Below are positions 52,101 through 62,543 of a stretch of 64,000 bases of DNA, piece by piece. The notes beneath the pieces were generated by a model. The model had not been told where the DNA came from. It worked only from the letters and a program-made list of their open reading frames with translations, and did no database searches. The position numbers and the translations under genes were made by a program. Position 1 is the first letter of the stretch. Each line of letters starts with the position of its first letter. This DNA is from Camarhynchus parvulus. Taxonomy: Eukaryota; Chordata; Aves; Passeriformes; Thraupidae. The DNA lies in NCBI RefSeq assembly GCF_901933205.1, contig NC_044581.1, positions 14,225,501 through 14,289,500 of the forward strand, in the 5' to 3' direction.

Positions 52101-55100
52101 TCTGTTGTTGGGGTGTGAGCAGTCAGTAGCTGGTTAATTGATTTCCAGAGTGCTATCTGCAGACACCATCCAATTTCGGTCTGTTGCATAACAATACAGC
52201 ACAGTTACTTTAGGCACAACACAAACACATACCTTTGTCACAAGGCAGCTTAATTAGTTAGAGAGAGCAGAGCACTTGGAAGATGCAAAGCACTGCAAGA
52301 GTGCTCCTGATTATCCTCACTGGCACTTATCATCAGTGGCACGGTGTGAAGGCTGATCCTCACCCCGTACTCACCAGGGATGTGCTGCTGTCGTTGTCAG
52401 CAGCCCCACGGGGCCGGGTTGAGGACATGAAAGTCTGAAATTAGGATTGGACTCAGCATCAGCACAGGCTCCTGCAGAGTTAAACTTCAGACAGCAGAAA
52501 GCCTCAAGCATGCAGGCGGCTGCCAGGCTGTTTGCTGTGGTTGTGGAACAAATGTTTTTATACACAGATTCCTGGAGAGAATGGCTGGGAAAAAGCATGC
52601 CAGCCCCTTTTATGGAAGCCAGCAAAATCAGATCCAGGAGCCTTCCTCACCAGCACCCTAGCTAGCCTTTTATTACTGACTTTGTTCCTGCACAAGCCAT
52701 TAATAAACTGCAGTTTGGTCAAAGTCTGCTGCAGGAACTGTGGCTCACAGACAGGCACAGAGCAGGCAGCTGATTCCTACTGACAGCTCAGCAATGATTC
52801 TGCTTCAATCTGCTATTTTCCGGACCATTTTGCCCTATCCCCTGCTTTGTTGAGCAACCAAGCATTTGCTTATGCACCCTGTCTTTCTCCAGCCTGAATA
52901 TTACATTCAGTTTTTGTGTCTTTTGTATCCTTCACTGCTCTGAAAGGGAGCAAGTTTTTAACATAGGATTTTGAAAAACTGGTTATGTAGGGCTTAAAAT
53001 TTACCTGGAAGAGCAAGGTAGAAAGGTGAGATGGCCCCCTCATTTTTTTCCCAAAAGAGAAGGATTTGTAGAGCCAGAGAGGTTTGGGTAAATGCAGATA
53101 GCAGTCAAAAATCAGAGCTGCCCTGGGCTCCTTTCTTACAGAAAACTTCCATCAGTGCCAAGCAGAATTGTCTGCCAGGGAGAGGGCAGAAATGGAGAGG
53201 AAATATCCATTGGACAGTTAGCTGGGTAGAACCAAAACTAATTTTGGGAATCTAATATCAGAAGAATGAGCTTACCTACACCCAGGACAGGCTTTACCCA
53301 CTTCATAAGGAGAGGCAGATCTCCTCCAGCTGTGAGGGACTGCCAGCACCTGGGGAGGTATAGGTGAGGCTAAACACACACCTGCACTGGCTCCATGGTC
53401 TCTCCCACTGCCAACACTCAAGTCTCTGTAAGTGCTCAGGAGCTGATTCTGATTCTCCAATTATTTTGCCTTAAGATCTCAGCACAAGGAGCTGCTCAGG
53501 GAGCTGCAGCAGGGCCAGGCAAAAATAAGAGCTTCAAAGCTTTGTAGAATGAACCAAAATTACCAAGATTATTCATCATATCTCACCGACTGATCCCGAA
53601 ATAACAAACCCTTCATTCTGTCCTCAGATTACATGTACAAAGTAATCTGAGAGTGCTCTACTCCAAAGCAGCGTGTCAGAGCACAGGACAGATTTAATTT
53701 CACCCTAATTCACTCCTGCCTACTGAAGCTGAGCAGGGAATAAGGAACACAAAACATTTGCATCCTGCTAGACACTCCTGTACAGGGGCTAATTAGTTAA
53801 GGTCAAACATCAGTGTAAATCTTTCACTCCCCTGCCACAAAGAAAGTAGCTACATTTCAAAACTTAGCAGTTTCTTCTTTGTCCTGATTGCTGTGAAGCT
53901 CTGCTAACATTTATTACATTCCTTCTTTGATGCTCATGTCCTGACTGCAGGAGCAGAGATTGGTTAGCTACAGAACAGTGCTATCACATTTCTGTAACAC
54001 ATCATTTCCTACTGATAGATTACAAAGTGTTTAACAAAAAGCGCATTCAGGATCTAGATGGGAAGTTACTCCAGGTCACCCAGCAAACAAGCAGAAGAGC
54101 CAGAGAAGGTGACAGATCTTCTGAGGCCCAGCAGAATGGGCTTGCCTCAAAGCCACACTGCTTTCCCTGCTGCCAGCTGAAGGGTGAGCTGGGGTGAAAG
54201 ATGAGCAGTGCCCGGGAGGGACCTGCAAAGGTGCAGGTGTCCAAATGCAGTGTCTGTACTGAGTGAAGAAAGCTGTAATGCTCACATTCACCTCTTCCTG
54301 CTGAACAGTCATCCAAAGAAATTAATACCTTCATTTTTGCAGACTTCAGAATAATTTTATATATTTACCTTGTAGGCTCTTCTGGAATTCATAAATCACA
54401 CTTAATGAGAAGTATTAGCCCACACTTACTGCTATTACATGATGAATGTTTGATTTCTGGCTTACAGCCTGAAAAATACATAGATTTCTGTGATCTCTAG
54501 AAAGGTAAAGATGAAACCTCATGTTTTAATTAGGGACTAATAGCTTTAGTTCACTTCAATGCAAAGGCCTTTGGTTTTTTAAAAGCTTTCCAACCCAGCT
54601 GAAAGGCTGCTACTCAATTAGTCTGGAGTTATACATCAGCTGATCAAGCAGTGACAGGCTAAGCTACTGCTTTCTCTATAAGAGCTTTTAGTTGGGGGGG
54701 AAAATGCATTGCTTTTACATCCTCTGGCTGCACCAGCACTGCCAAACTGCTGATGAAGACTGAGCTCAGCAGGTCCCACCACTGCAGCTACACAGGATCC
54801 AACCCTGAGCCTGCCCCCGAGTCCCCAGGGAGCTCTGCTGGAGCTGCTGCCACTCTGCGAGGAAAAAACCAGGAAAACCTCATCTCCACATGAATCTGTG
54901 CAGTTTTGAACAGGAGTATTAATTTCAGAATGAGTGATTGGAAGTGTGGGTATGTGAAAGCACCAGAACAATTAACAGAGAGGCCTCTCTGGATAGTGAG
55001 GGATGCCATTCCATCAAATGGAGGATTCACTCCTGCTGTCCAGCCCCAGAGGGCTCCACACTGGGGAGAACATAGCACAGGCAGCTCCTGAACAAGACCC

Positions 55101-56155
55101 TGCACTGACAGCAGGACAGGCACAGAAGTCTCAGCAAACCACAAATACCAGTACTCCTGTCAGCCCAACAGGCCAAGGGGCTCACAGGAAGGCAGCAGGA
55201 GTAGGATATAAAAGATATCCTAAAGGAAAGAAAAGATTTGTCCAAAAAGTTAGCTTATCATTGGCAATCAAGAAGAACCAGGGGATGAAGTGAGGATTTG
55301 ACTCATCCTCCATGTGGATGAGCAAACCTGGCCAGATCCTCTGAGCAGGTATGCCATGAGAGTACAGCTGTGTAAAATCAAATTGCTTAATGACTTTGAA
55401 TATTACAACCCCTTCCAATAATCTTTCAGTGAGTTTTGTAGCCCTGATTTCCCACAAACCAACCAAAGTGAGAAAAGGCATGCTCATCTGCACTGGGCTG
55501 CAATCATCAGAGGGGTGTCATCTGAAAGAAATGTGGATACAGACTCTGGGTCTCAACAGCTTTATGCCACATGTGCCAAACAGAGCTGTGCCTCAGAAGA
55601 GCAGCTGTCCTGGCCCACCCAGCCCTCTGAAGCACAGGCTTTCCTCCCTAGAGGGGTGAGTGTTAGTGGCAGCAGGGGATGGCAGCCATCCCACCCCACC
55701 CGTGCCCAGGTGCTGGAGCACATTTGGCAGGAGCTGTAAATTGTGACCTAGGAGAGGGACAAGAGCTCTGCCAGACCACAGCAGCCTGTGAGCAGGCTAC
55801 AGCACATGGTACCATACCCCACACGGCTGGAACCACCTGAGTTTATGCTGAGAAACAATCAAACACTGAAATGTGCTGGAATATCACACCCCACTGTCAC
55901 TGTCAGCTCACACACCACCCACCACCAGCTGGGTGCTGCCCTCACCCCTCACAGCCCAGCAGCTGATGGGGAAGCTGGGGGAGTGTTCCCAGCAAACAGC
56001 AACTCATCAACCATTGCTGCAGGGGAACATTCAGCCTCCTCACACAGTGCTCAGGCACAGAACTGCTCCCCAGCCTGCTCAGGCAGGGCACAGCAGCCCC
56101 GGGGGAGCCCAGCCCAGGCTGCCCTGGGCAGGAGGGACAGGGACAGGTGTGTGTG
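46131..56155. other. Intergenic DNA, PLEKHF1 to C19orf12, left part
   Basis: About 10 kb with no recognised gene. The segment from 47 to 52 kb is moderately GC-rich, CpG-poor and contains several accidental open frames of 120-220 codons. An AT-rich repeat lies at 50408-50432, and an isolated AATAAA at 50503-50508 has no gene assigned to it. Confidence 0.6.
50408..50432. repeat. AT-rich microsatellite
   Basis: A short atat-type repeat interrupted by gaa. Simple-sequence DNA. Confidence 0.8.
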
Positions 56156-56620
56156 TGTTGTGATTTCAGAGTTTACCTCAGAACCTCGGGTGCCCCCCCC
56201 TCTTCCCGATAATTCCCTGCCAGGTGTATCAATCACCTCTCCTTTCCCCTCCCTGACCCCTCCCAGCACTGTCTGTCAGTCCTGGCATTCCAGAAGGGCA
56301 TCGAGTGATTGGCAGATTCAAAGGATGCCCCCTACCCCTGGGGGGCATTGGGCCATCCAGGTGTCCTTTGTCCCTTGAGACCTCCTCTCCCGTACCTGGT
56401 TGGTGGCTCCCTACCCCTTCCCTGCCCCTCTCCCCGGGGTTCAAAGGAACAGCAACCACGGGGTCAGGGAGTTCTGTTGGAGTTGTTGCTGGATTCAGGG
56501 GCCTGTGGGCCAGAATAAAGCTCTGGATCCAAACCCATCCATCAGAACCGACTCCTTTCCTTCACCATCGCCTTAAAGCTTCTCCAGCAGAGGGAAACCC
56601 GAGGAGCAGCCCCTGTTACA
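56156..56620 (+). mobile_element. Solo LTR of an endogenous retrovirus (family 1)
   Basis: About 465 bases that I recognise as resembling a solo LTR common in songbird genomes. It starts near TGTTGTGATTTC and ends CCTGTTACA, giving the TG...CA form. AATAAA at 56514-56519 is followed by gctctggatccaaacccatc and a GC-richer U5-like part, so it is in plus orientation. There is no adjoining gag, pol or env and no second LTR, so the internal part was lost by LTR recombination. The left border runs into a GT repeat and is uncertain by several bases; no clear target-site duplication is visible. The family name is not assigned. Confidence 0.6.
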
Positions 56621-56931
56621 GGGAATGGATGGAAAGGTGGTGGTGGCAGGATGGAAAGCTCCATCCCGCCACCACCAGAGCTCCTGCAAGCCTGGACTTG
56701 TCTCCATGTGCCTAGCTGCAGCACCCAGCCAGCCAAAAGTGTCTGTGGGGTGAAACACCACAGTTGCTGGTATTTGGTTCAGCAGCAAGGGCCAGACAAG
56801 CTCAAGCACGTCCCATCCAGTGATACTGGTAATTATTCCAGTACAGGGGCAGCACAGCAGCCTCCTGCAGCAGCCCTGCAGAGCAGCTCCTCTGGGAATG
56901 CTCTGCCCAAAGCCCTCTGGAGGTGAGGGTG
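56621..56931. other. Spacer between two solo LTRs
   Basis: About 310 bases of unique-looking sequence with no recognisable retroviral coding. It includes a short imperfect inverted repeat, ggtggtggcagg / ccgccaccacc, near 56638-56678. Confidence 0.5.
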
Positions 56932-57308
56932 TGTCACAGACATGTTTTATGAAAAATCCTTTTGCCAGGATTTTTTCTGAGAAGCTGAGAGGCCTCAGAG
57001 GAAAAGAAAAACAGTAATTATCTGCTGCTGTGGAAAGCAACAGGTGCATCTTTGATTGGTCTCATGTGGTTGTTTCTAATTAATGGCCAATCACAGTCCA
57101 GCTGTCTCAGACTCTCTGGTCAGTCACAAGATTTTATCATCATTCCATTCTTTCTATTCCTTGCTAGCCTTCTGATGAAATCCTTTCTTCTATTCTTTTA
57201 GTATAGTTTTAATATATATATCAAAAAATAATAAATCAGCCTTCTGAAACATGGAGTCAAGACTCTCATCTCTTCCCTCGTCCTGGGAGCCCTGTGAACA
57301 CCACCACA
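56932..57308 (+). mobile_element. Solo LTR of an endogenous retrovirus (family 2)
   Basis: About 377 bases, TGTCACAGACATG at the left and CACCACCACA at the right. It matches in detail a songbird LTR that I remember (words such as gagaagctgagaggcctcag and taaatcagccttctgaaaca). Promoter-like parts are a CCAAT box (57087-57091) and a TA-rich stretch; AATAAA at 57230-57235 sets plus orientation. There is no internal coding region. Sequence is unlike the LTR 311 bases to its left, so they are separate insertions. I could not find a convincing target-site duplication. The family name is not assigned. Confidence 0.7.
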
Positions 57309-57883
57309 CTGTGCTGCAGCCCTGCAAGGAGAGAGGTTGACTTGGAAAAGCTGCCCATGGAATGCCAGTCCCTGTTACTTTTCATACTGACTAAGAGGTG
57401 AGAGATGATGTGACAAATAAGATGTGAGCAGGCTGAGCCAAGAACCACCCTCCTCTGTGGGGCACAAAGAAATGCAGCCCTGCAGGTAACAAACTCCTCA
57501 CCGGCTGCCAGTTCCACTGTGGACAATGTGCCTTTGCAATCCAGCTGCTGCTCAGCTCACAAAATCCACTTGTCCCTCAGTAATCAAGAAGTAAACTGCC
57601 CTCCTCTGCCTGATTCTGTATTTTCTCACTATAATTAAATGTGACATGCAGCTGCAGTAAATATTTGTGCTGTCTTCTGCAGGGAACGCATATAAATTTT
57701 AGTCTAGGCTGTAGCTGGATTGATATTTTTAGTCTAATACAAATTCACTAAAGCTAGAAATTTGACAGAGTAAGAGCAAAAAAAAAGAATGCAACCTTAC
57801 TTTCCACAGAAAAAGGGAGCTAACTGTGTTATCCAGATACTGAGGCAGCCTTGAGAGGCTGAGTTTAAGAATTAATCTAATTG

Positions 57884-57897
57884 CCACTAGATGGCAC
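57884..57897 (+). promoter_or_regulatory. CTCF core motif (plus orientation)
   Basis: CCACTAGATGGCAC fits the CTCF core CCASYAGRKGGCRS at every position. It lies in AT-rich intergenic DNA between PLEKHF1 and C19orf12, about 0.6 kb right of the second LTR. Binding is inferred only from the motif. Confidence 0.45.
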
Positions 57898-58825
57898 ATT
57901 TCATTTACTAGTCTGTATCTGAATTCAGGACTGCCTTTTAAAAAAGCATATATATTCCCTGTCCTTGCTAACAGAACACTTTGTGTTGCTTTCTGTTTTG
58001 AAATCAGAAAGCTTAAAAAACTCCAATTAAAAAAAAAAAGAATTTTTAACTAAAAAATACACCATCTGCCAGTGAAAACCTAGCTTGATTCTGTCACATC
58101 TATAACCAAACCAGGTTAATAACCAGCATCACAGATGGTTTCTTTATATAAATATGTACATCTCCCCATAGTGACTCTTTCAGCTGCTTCCCAAAGCTGC
58201 TGGCACTGTGTTGTCTCGTTTCCCAGGCAATGGCGGTACCTCACACTCAGCCTGGACATTATGCAGCTGGAATGGATTTCAGAAGATGCCATCCCCTGCC
58301 TGTGGCTGTTTCCAGCACCAGCAAGGGCTGCAGTGGTGGACAGCCATGTCTCTACCAAAGAGCAGCAACAGATGGATATTAAAGCACTCTTGTGCAACTG
58401 CTCTGCTCCCTCAGATGATCAAATCTGCTGAAGGATGCTTTTAACTCACCCAAATTCCCACTCAAGGCTACAGACCAATATCATGGTGACCTCAATATGA
58501 CAGCAATGGGGCTGCAGTCAGAGCACGAAAGGTGCAATTTGCTCTTCCTGCAGCATTCAGCAATATAAACTGTTAGAAACCACTGAAACACAAACAACAA
58601 AATCTTTGTGGCTGCCATGCTCATTTTCCCTCAATATCAGGGTGTCCAACAGGAATGGTCATTTCCTCATTCTCTCAAGTCCAAACTCACATGAGATGAG
58701 CATTGAGCTCATTTCTGTTCTTCCATTGCCAGCAGTGGAATGTGTTTCAGACCAGTCTGCAAACTGACTGCTACCACTTTGAAAACCTGCCACCTTCCAA
58801 GGAGCTCCAAGAGCATCTATTAAAT

Positions 58826-58870
58826 AAAGATACAGAGAACAAATTGTTAAAAAAAGATACAGAGAACAAA
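58826..58870. repeat. 27-bp tandem duplication, about 1.7 copies
   Basis: The 18-base word aaagatacagagaacaaa occurs at 58826-58843 and again at 58853-58870, so the period is 27. It is a simple local duplication. Confidence 0.9.
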
Positions 58871-60235
58871 CAGAAGTAAAATCCTTTCTTCTGGTTCTAC
58901 TCCAGTCATCTGAAAATCTCTAGAAGTTAAATTTATTGTAATGACTAAGAGCATGCTCCTCTGTGGCATAAAGCTTCTGAGGAGCTGAGCAGCAGTGGGG
59001 TTTGACACGAGCTAGGACTGCTCTGTACAGAACTCTGAACTACTGGGGCCTGAGTTCTGTTGGCATCCATCTAATACATGCCCCTTTTATACCACAGTGA
59101 AGGCTAAGAGAGTATTTCCAACTGGTTTACAATTTCTGAGGGTGTAATAAAAAGCATTGCAAAGAATACTCTTAGAGTATCACAGGAGAGCAGAGGACCA
59201 GCGTAAAATGATCTAAACTCCATCCATGTCTATTACACTGGTACAAGTGATAAAAACCAAATCACTACCTACATTGGGGCCCAAATTTATGAATACCTGT
59301 AAAACGGGGGTCAAAATATTGAGTCTGAAACCACTGGAATTTGTAAAGGTATGTTTAAATATTAAATACTATTAGAGATGAACTGGAACCCCCATTTTTC
59401 CTATGGCCTGCTTCACAATCAATTGTCAGCTCTGTTCATTCTGGGTTTGAACAGCTGAGCAGAGGATGCCAACTCCATCCCACTGGATCATTCAATCATC
59501 TGCCATGGCTAGCAGTGTGCTGATTTGGAAAGACTGAATTTATGAAATAACCAGAAAATTTAAAATAAAAATAACTGGATTCATAAAAAAAAAGTATTTT
59601 AAGATGGATATAGTTTGTAAAATCTTTTAAAAGTTGCAGTGTGTGTAATCTGCCAATGAAACTGAAACCCCACTGATTTCAGGTTTGGCATTATGAAACA
59701 CTGACAAGGTTAGGAATGCCCACTTACCATTCTTTTTCACCTCCTTCTCACATCACTGAAAAAGTGTTATCAAATGCTAAGAACAATCACTGTCCTGCAT
59801 GCCACTGAATTTATCAAAGGCGAATGGTACCTGCAGAAGTAAATTAACCAAAAGCATACAACAGCAGCTTTCAGTTTAAAGCTTCACCATTTAAACCTTA
59901 TAAAAACCTCATCACACACACACACAGGTAGACCTTTTACTTTAGGCAAAAAAATGAACTTGGCAGAACAGTTTCAATTGTGTCTTTACATACAAAGAAG
60001 GCACACCTGCACATTTTCCTACCTACAAACTTGCCTTATGAGCGCCTTGAAACCCAGTGTGACCAACTGGCTGGGACACTCGACACCACAGCATTTGGTG
60101 CTTACAGTAACAATGCAGCTGGCACATCACCCCAGCCCAGCAGCTCTGCTGCTGCCAGCTGCTGGCTGCCCGCTGCAGGCCTGCCTGAGCTCCTGAAGTG
60201 TTCCTGTCATTTAAAGCAACACACAGATCACTAGG

Positions 60236-61045
60236 AGGTTTCTTATTAAGATTTTAATGAAAACAGAGGACCAGCTGTACAGACTCAGCCCAGAAACCAA
60301 TGCTCAAACGACAACCTTCATGCTGGGGCTCATATAAAACTGGCAGATTCACCTCCCCATTTTTAATGTCCCACCCTCCCATTCCAGGGCACAGGAGCCT
60401 GGTGAAAACTGAATTGAAAGTGTTCACAGATTGTTTTCCTGTTACTTGAAATCTTGTTTAAGTATTTGCTTCATTTCTTACATAAAGGATAACTCAAGAA
60501 TTACAATAAAAAAGTGACAAAACATGGACTGAGTCTTTTGAGTTCACAGTAATGTACTCCCTTATAAAACTTTCCTTTGCAGGGCTGAAACAACAACAGG
60601 TAAAATTCTTCAGTGCCCCAGCTATTTTGGCACCTTACATGTCATTCACAGGGAAAAAAAAAATTAAAGCACTTAAACAAACAGAATTAAGTCTCCTAAA
60701 TAAAACAAAATGACTTTGAAAATTTTCACAAGTGACACAGTAGCCTAAGAACAGCATGATTCCCTTCAGCAATCTGAATTAGTCCTAGTGCAGAGCAATC
60801 CAAAATTACATAGCAAGTCTGTGTCAAGATAATGCAGTAATCTAATACTATCCTTACAAATCCACACAAATCAAAATTATAACAATAAAGGATAAAAATT
60901 TAAAAACCTCCAAACACCAAAACCTAACAGCCCAAACTTAGATCAGCATATATTTATAATAAGTACTGATAACTAGCAATTGTTGAAGATTTACAACGAT
61001 GGGAGTAAAATGCATTCCAGCATAAAAATCCTGCTCTGCAGAGGA
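60236..61045 (-). other. C19orf12: C19orf12 3'UTR
   Basis: About 810 bases of AT-rich non-coding sequence from the stop codon to the ATTAAA signal on the minus strand. The end is inferred from that signal. Confidence 0.5.
60253..60258 (-). terminator. C19orf12: C19orf12 poly(A) signal (ATTAAA)
   Basis: On the minus strand ATTAAA is followed, about 20 bases on, by a GT-rich run (tgatctgtgtgttgctt), a good downstream element. I noticed no canonical AATAAA on this strand between the stop codon and this point. Confidence 0.5.
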
Positions 61046-62543
61046 TTATTCTCCATATGTTAGTTGTGCTTTTAACTCATGGGTAAGGTAAGTGGTCAGC
61101 ACTCCTAATACTTTTTCCGTGAGAGCAGAATTTGACATTACAAGAGCAATCAGCTGAGCAGCATCAGTCCAGTCTAAGTTCTTGACAACAGCCATGGCTT
61201 CAGCACAGAGCTTCTGCTTCTCAGCAGCAGGCAATTCCATTAAAATCTGAGGGACTGACTTGAACTGTCCAGAAGTCATCCATCCAAGCAATCCACCCAG
61301 TGCTCCTCCTAGGAAACACAATGAATCACCAGTCTTTATCAGTTAATGTGAAAGCCTGGAATTCCCTCCTCAGCCTTCACCTACAATGTTCCCACCACAA
61401 TTAGAAATCAACATAGAGTTGTTATCTGTATCTGCTTTAACCAAGTTTATACACTGTTTTCAAAGCATCAAAAAGGATTTTAAAAGCTCTTTACATCCAC
61501 AACTACCATAAAGAAACCCCTTATACAATCAACACCGATAGCTTCAAGCTTAGAAACCAGAACCAAAACAGTCTCTGGGACGCTCTCCTAGGGTAAGCTC
61601 TACTGCACAATAAAACCTTGCCCAAGGAAAACACCAGACCAACAACTGCCTCAGCAGTGCCAGTCTCTTACTAGATACTCCCAGAGTGGTCAGAGCTTTC
61701 TGGTTCTTTAAGAGTCACACACTGCAGTGTCCTACACACCTGAAGCCACCCCTGCAGGTGCTTGGAGACCAAGCCCATCAGACACATCCAGGCTTTCATC
61801 TACCATGTGGACAAGACACGCTGGGGTAAGTGGAAGCTCCTAGGCTATGAGGATAACAGCAGAGGGATGGATGATGTGCCTGTGGCTGCTGAGAAAGCAG
61901 CCCAGCAACCCTGCAGGGCTCCCCTCCAGCAGCAGTGTGAGTGCAGCACAGCAATCCACAGGGCAGCACTGCCTGGAGCACACATGGCCTGGGATGGATG
62001 GACAGATGGAATGAAGGCAGGAAAGAGAGAGAGAGAGAGAGAACCCTCCCAATGGAGAGGTGGCAGAACTGACCCTGCCACCAAAACTGCCAACCCCAGA
62101 GACTGCTCCTAAAAAGTAATCTATGCACTCCCAGGGATGCAGCTTTTCATTAGACAAAAACTCTGAATTTGCAGCTTTGACTCAGTTAGCAATGTTTCCC
62201 ATGATAGCACAGAAATACTTGAAAGCCTCTGATGGCTGAATTCATCTTCAAGGGAGTTTTATGAGAACATCAATAACTGATTTAGCGGCACTTTACGCAA
62301 AAGCCACTAGAAGCATTGATGTCTAAGATTTAACCACCCTCTCTTTCCTAAAAAAAGCACACTCACCTACAGCAATTCCAGGAGGGCCTCCCAGCATGCC
62401 CCCCACAAAGGCAGATGCCCCTGTGAGCATGGCTCCCCGGCCAGAGTTGGCAACAGCAGCTTTCATGCCCTTCACCGTGGCAACGTGGCTGAGCAGCGCC
62501 ATCACATCATCAACACGCAGCGGCACCCCGGCGTCCCCAAATC
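61046..62543 (-). CDS. C19orf12: C19orf12 homologue, glycine-zipper membrane protein (5' end missing)
   Basis: Two minus-strand coding exons, 62543-62367 and 61308-61046, are joined by a 1,058-base GT-AG intron and give 145 residues plus a split first codon. The protein is a small membrane protein of mitochondria, ER and their contacts; human mutations cause the iron-accumulation disease MPAN. The block [20 protein letters not shown] crosses the exon junction into [15 protein letters not shown], forming a glycine-zipper hydrophobic hairpin. A conserved soluble tail follows ([14 protein letters not shown]-like DWTDA, ending LTYGE; human ends IQYDD). Against human as I remember it, one alanine before the Trp is absent. 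The human short-isoform Met aligns with a GTG (62526-62524), and the frame stays open to the acceptor, so translation must begin in an upstream exon or at the internal ATG at 62502-62500. Confidence 0.9.
61309..62366 (-). other. C19orf12: C19orf12 intron between the two coding exons
   Basis: The donor reads GCTGTAG|GTGAGT and the acceptor TTTCCTAG|GAGGA on the minus strand. The intron contains an (AG)n microsatellite at 62024-62042. No other exon is seen. Confidence 0.85.
62024..62042. repeat. (AG)n microsatellite
   Basis: About nine AG repeats on the plus strand within the C19orf12 intron. Confidence 0.9.

Larger units (their letters stand above)
57309..60230. other. Intergenic DNA downstream of C19orf12
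   Basis: AT-rich DNA with no recognised gene. It contains the CTCF-type motif at 57884, a 27-base duplication at 58826, and a short CA repeat near 59913-59927. Confidence 0.6.

Noticed and set aside
55788..56378. 196-codon plus-strand open frame
   Set aside because: Its last third runs into the solo LTR at 56156-56620, so it is not a real cellular gene.
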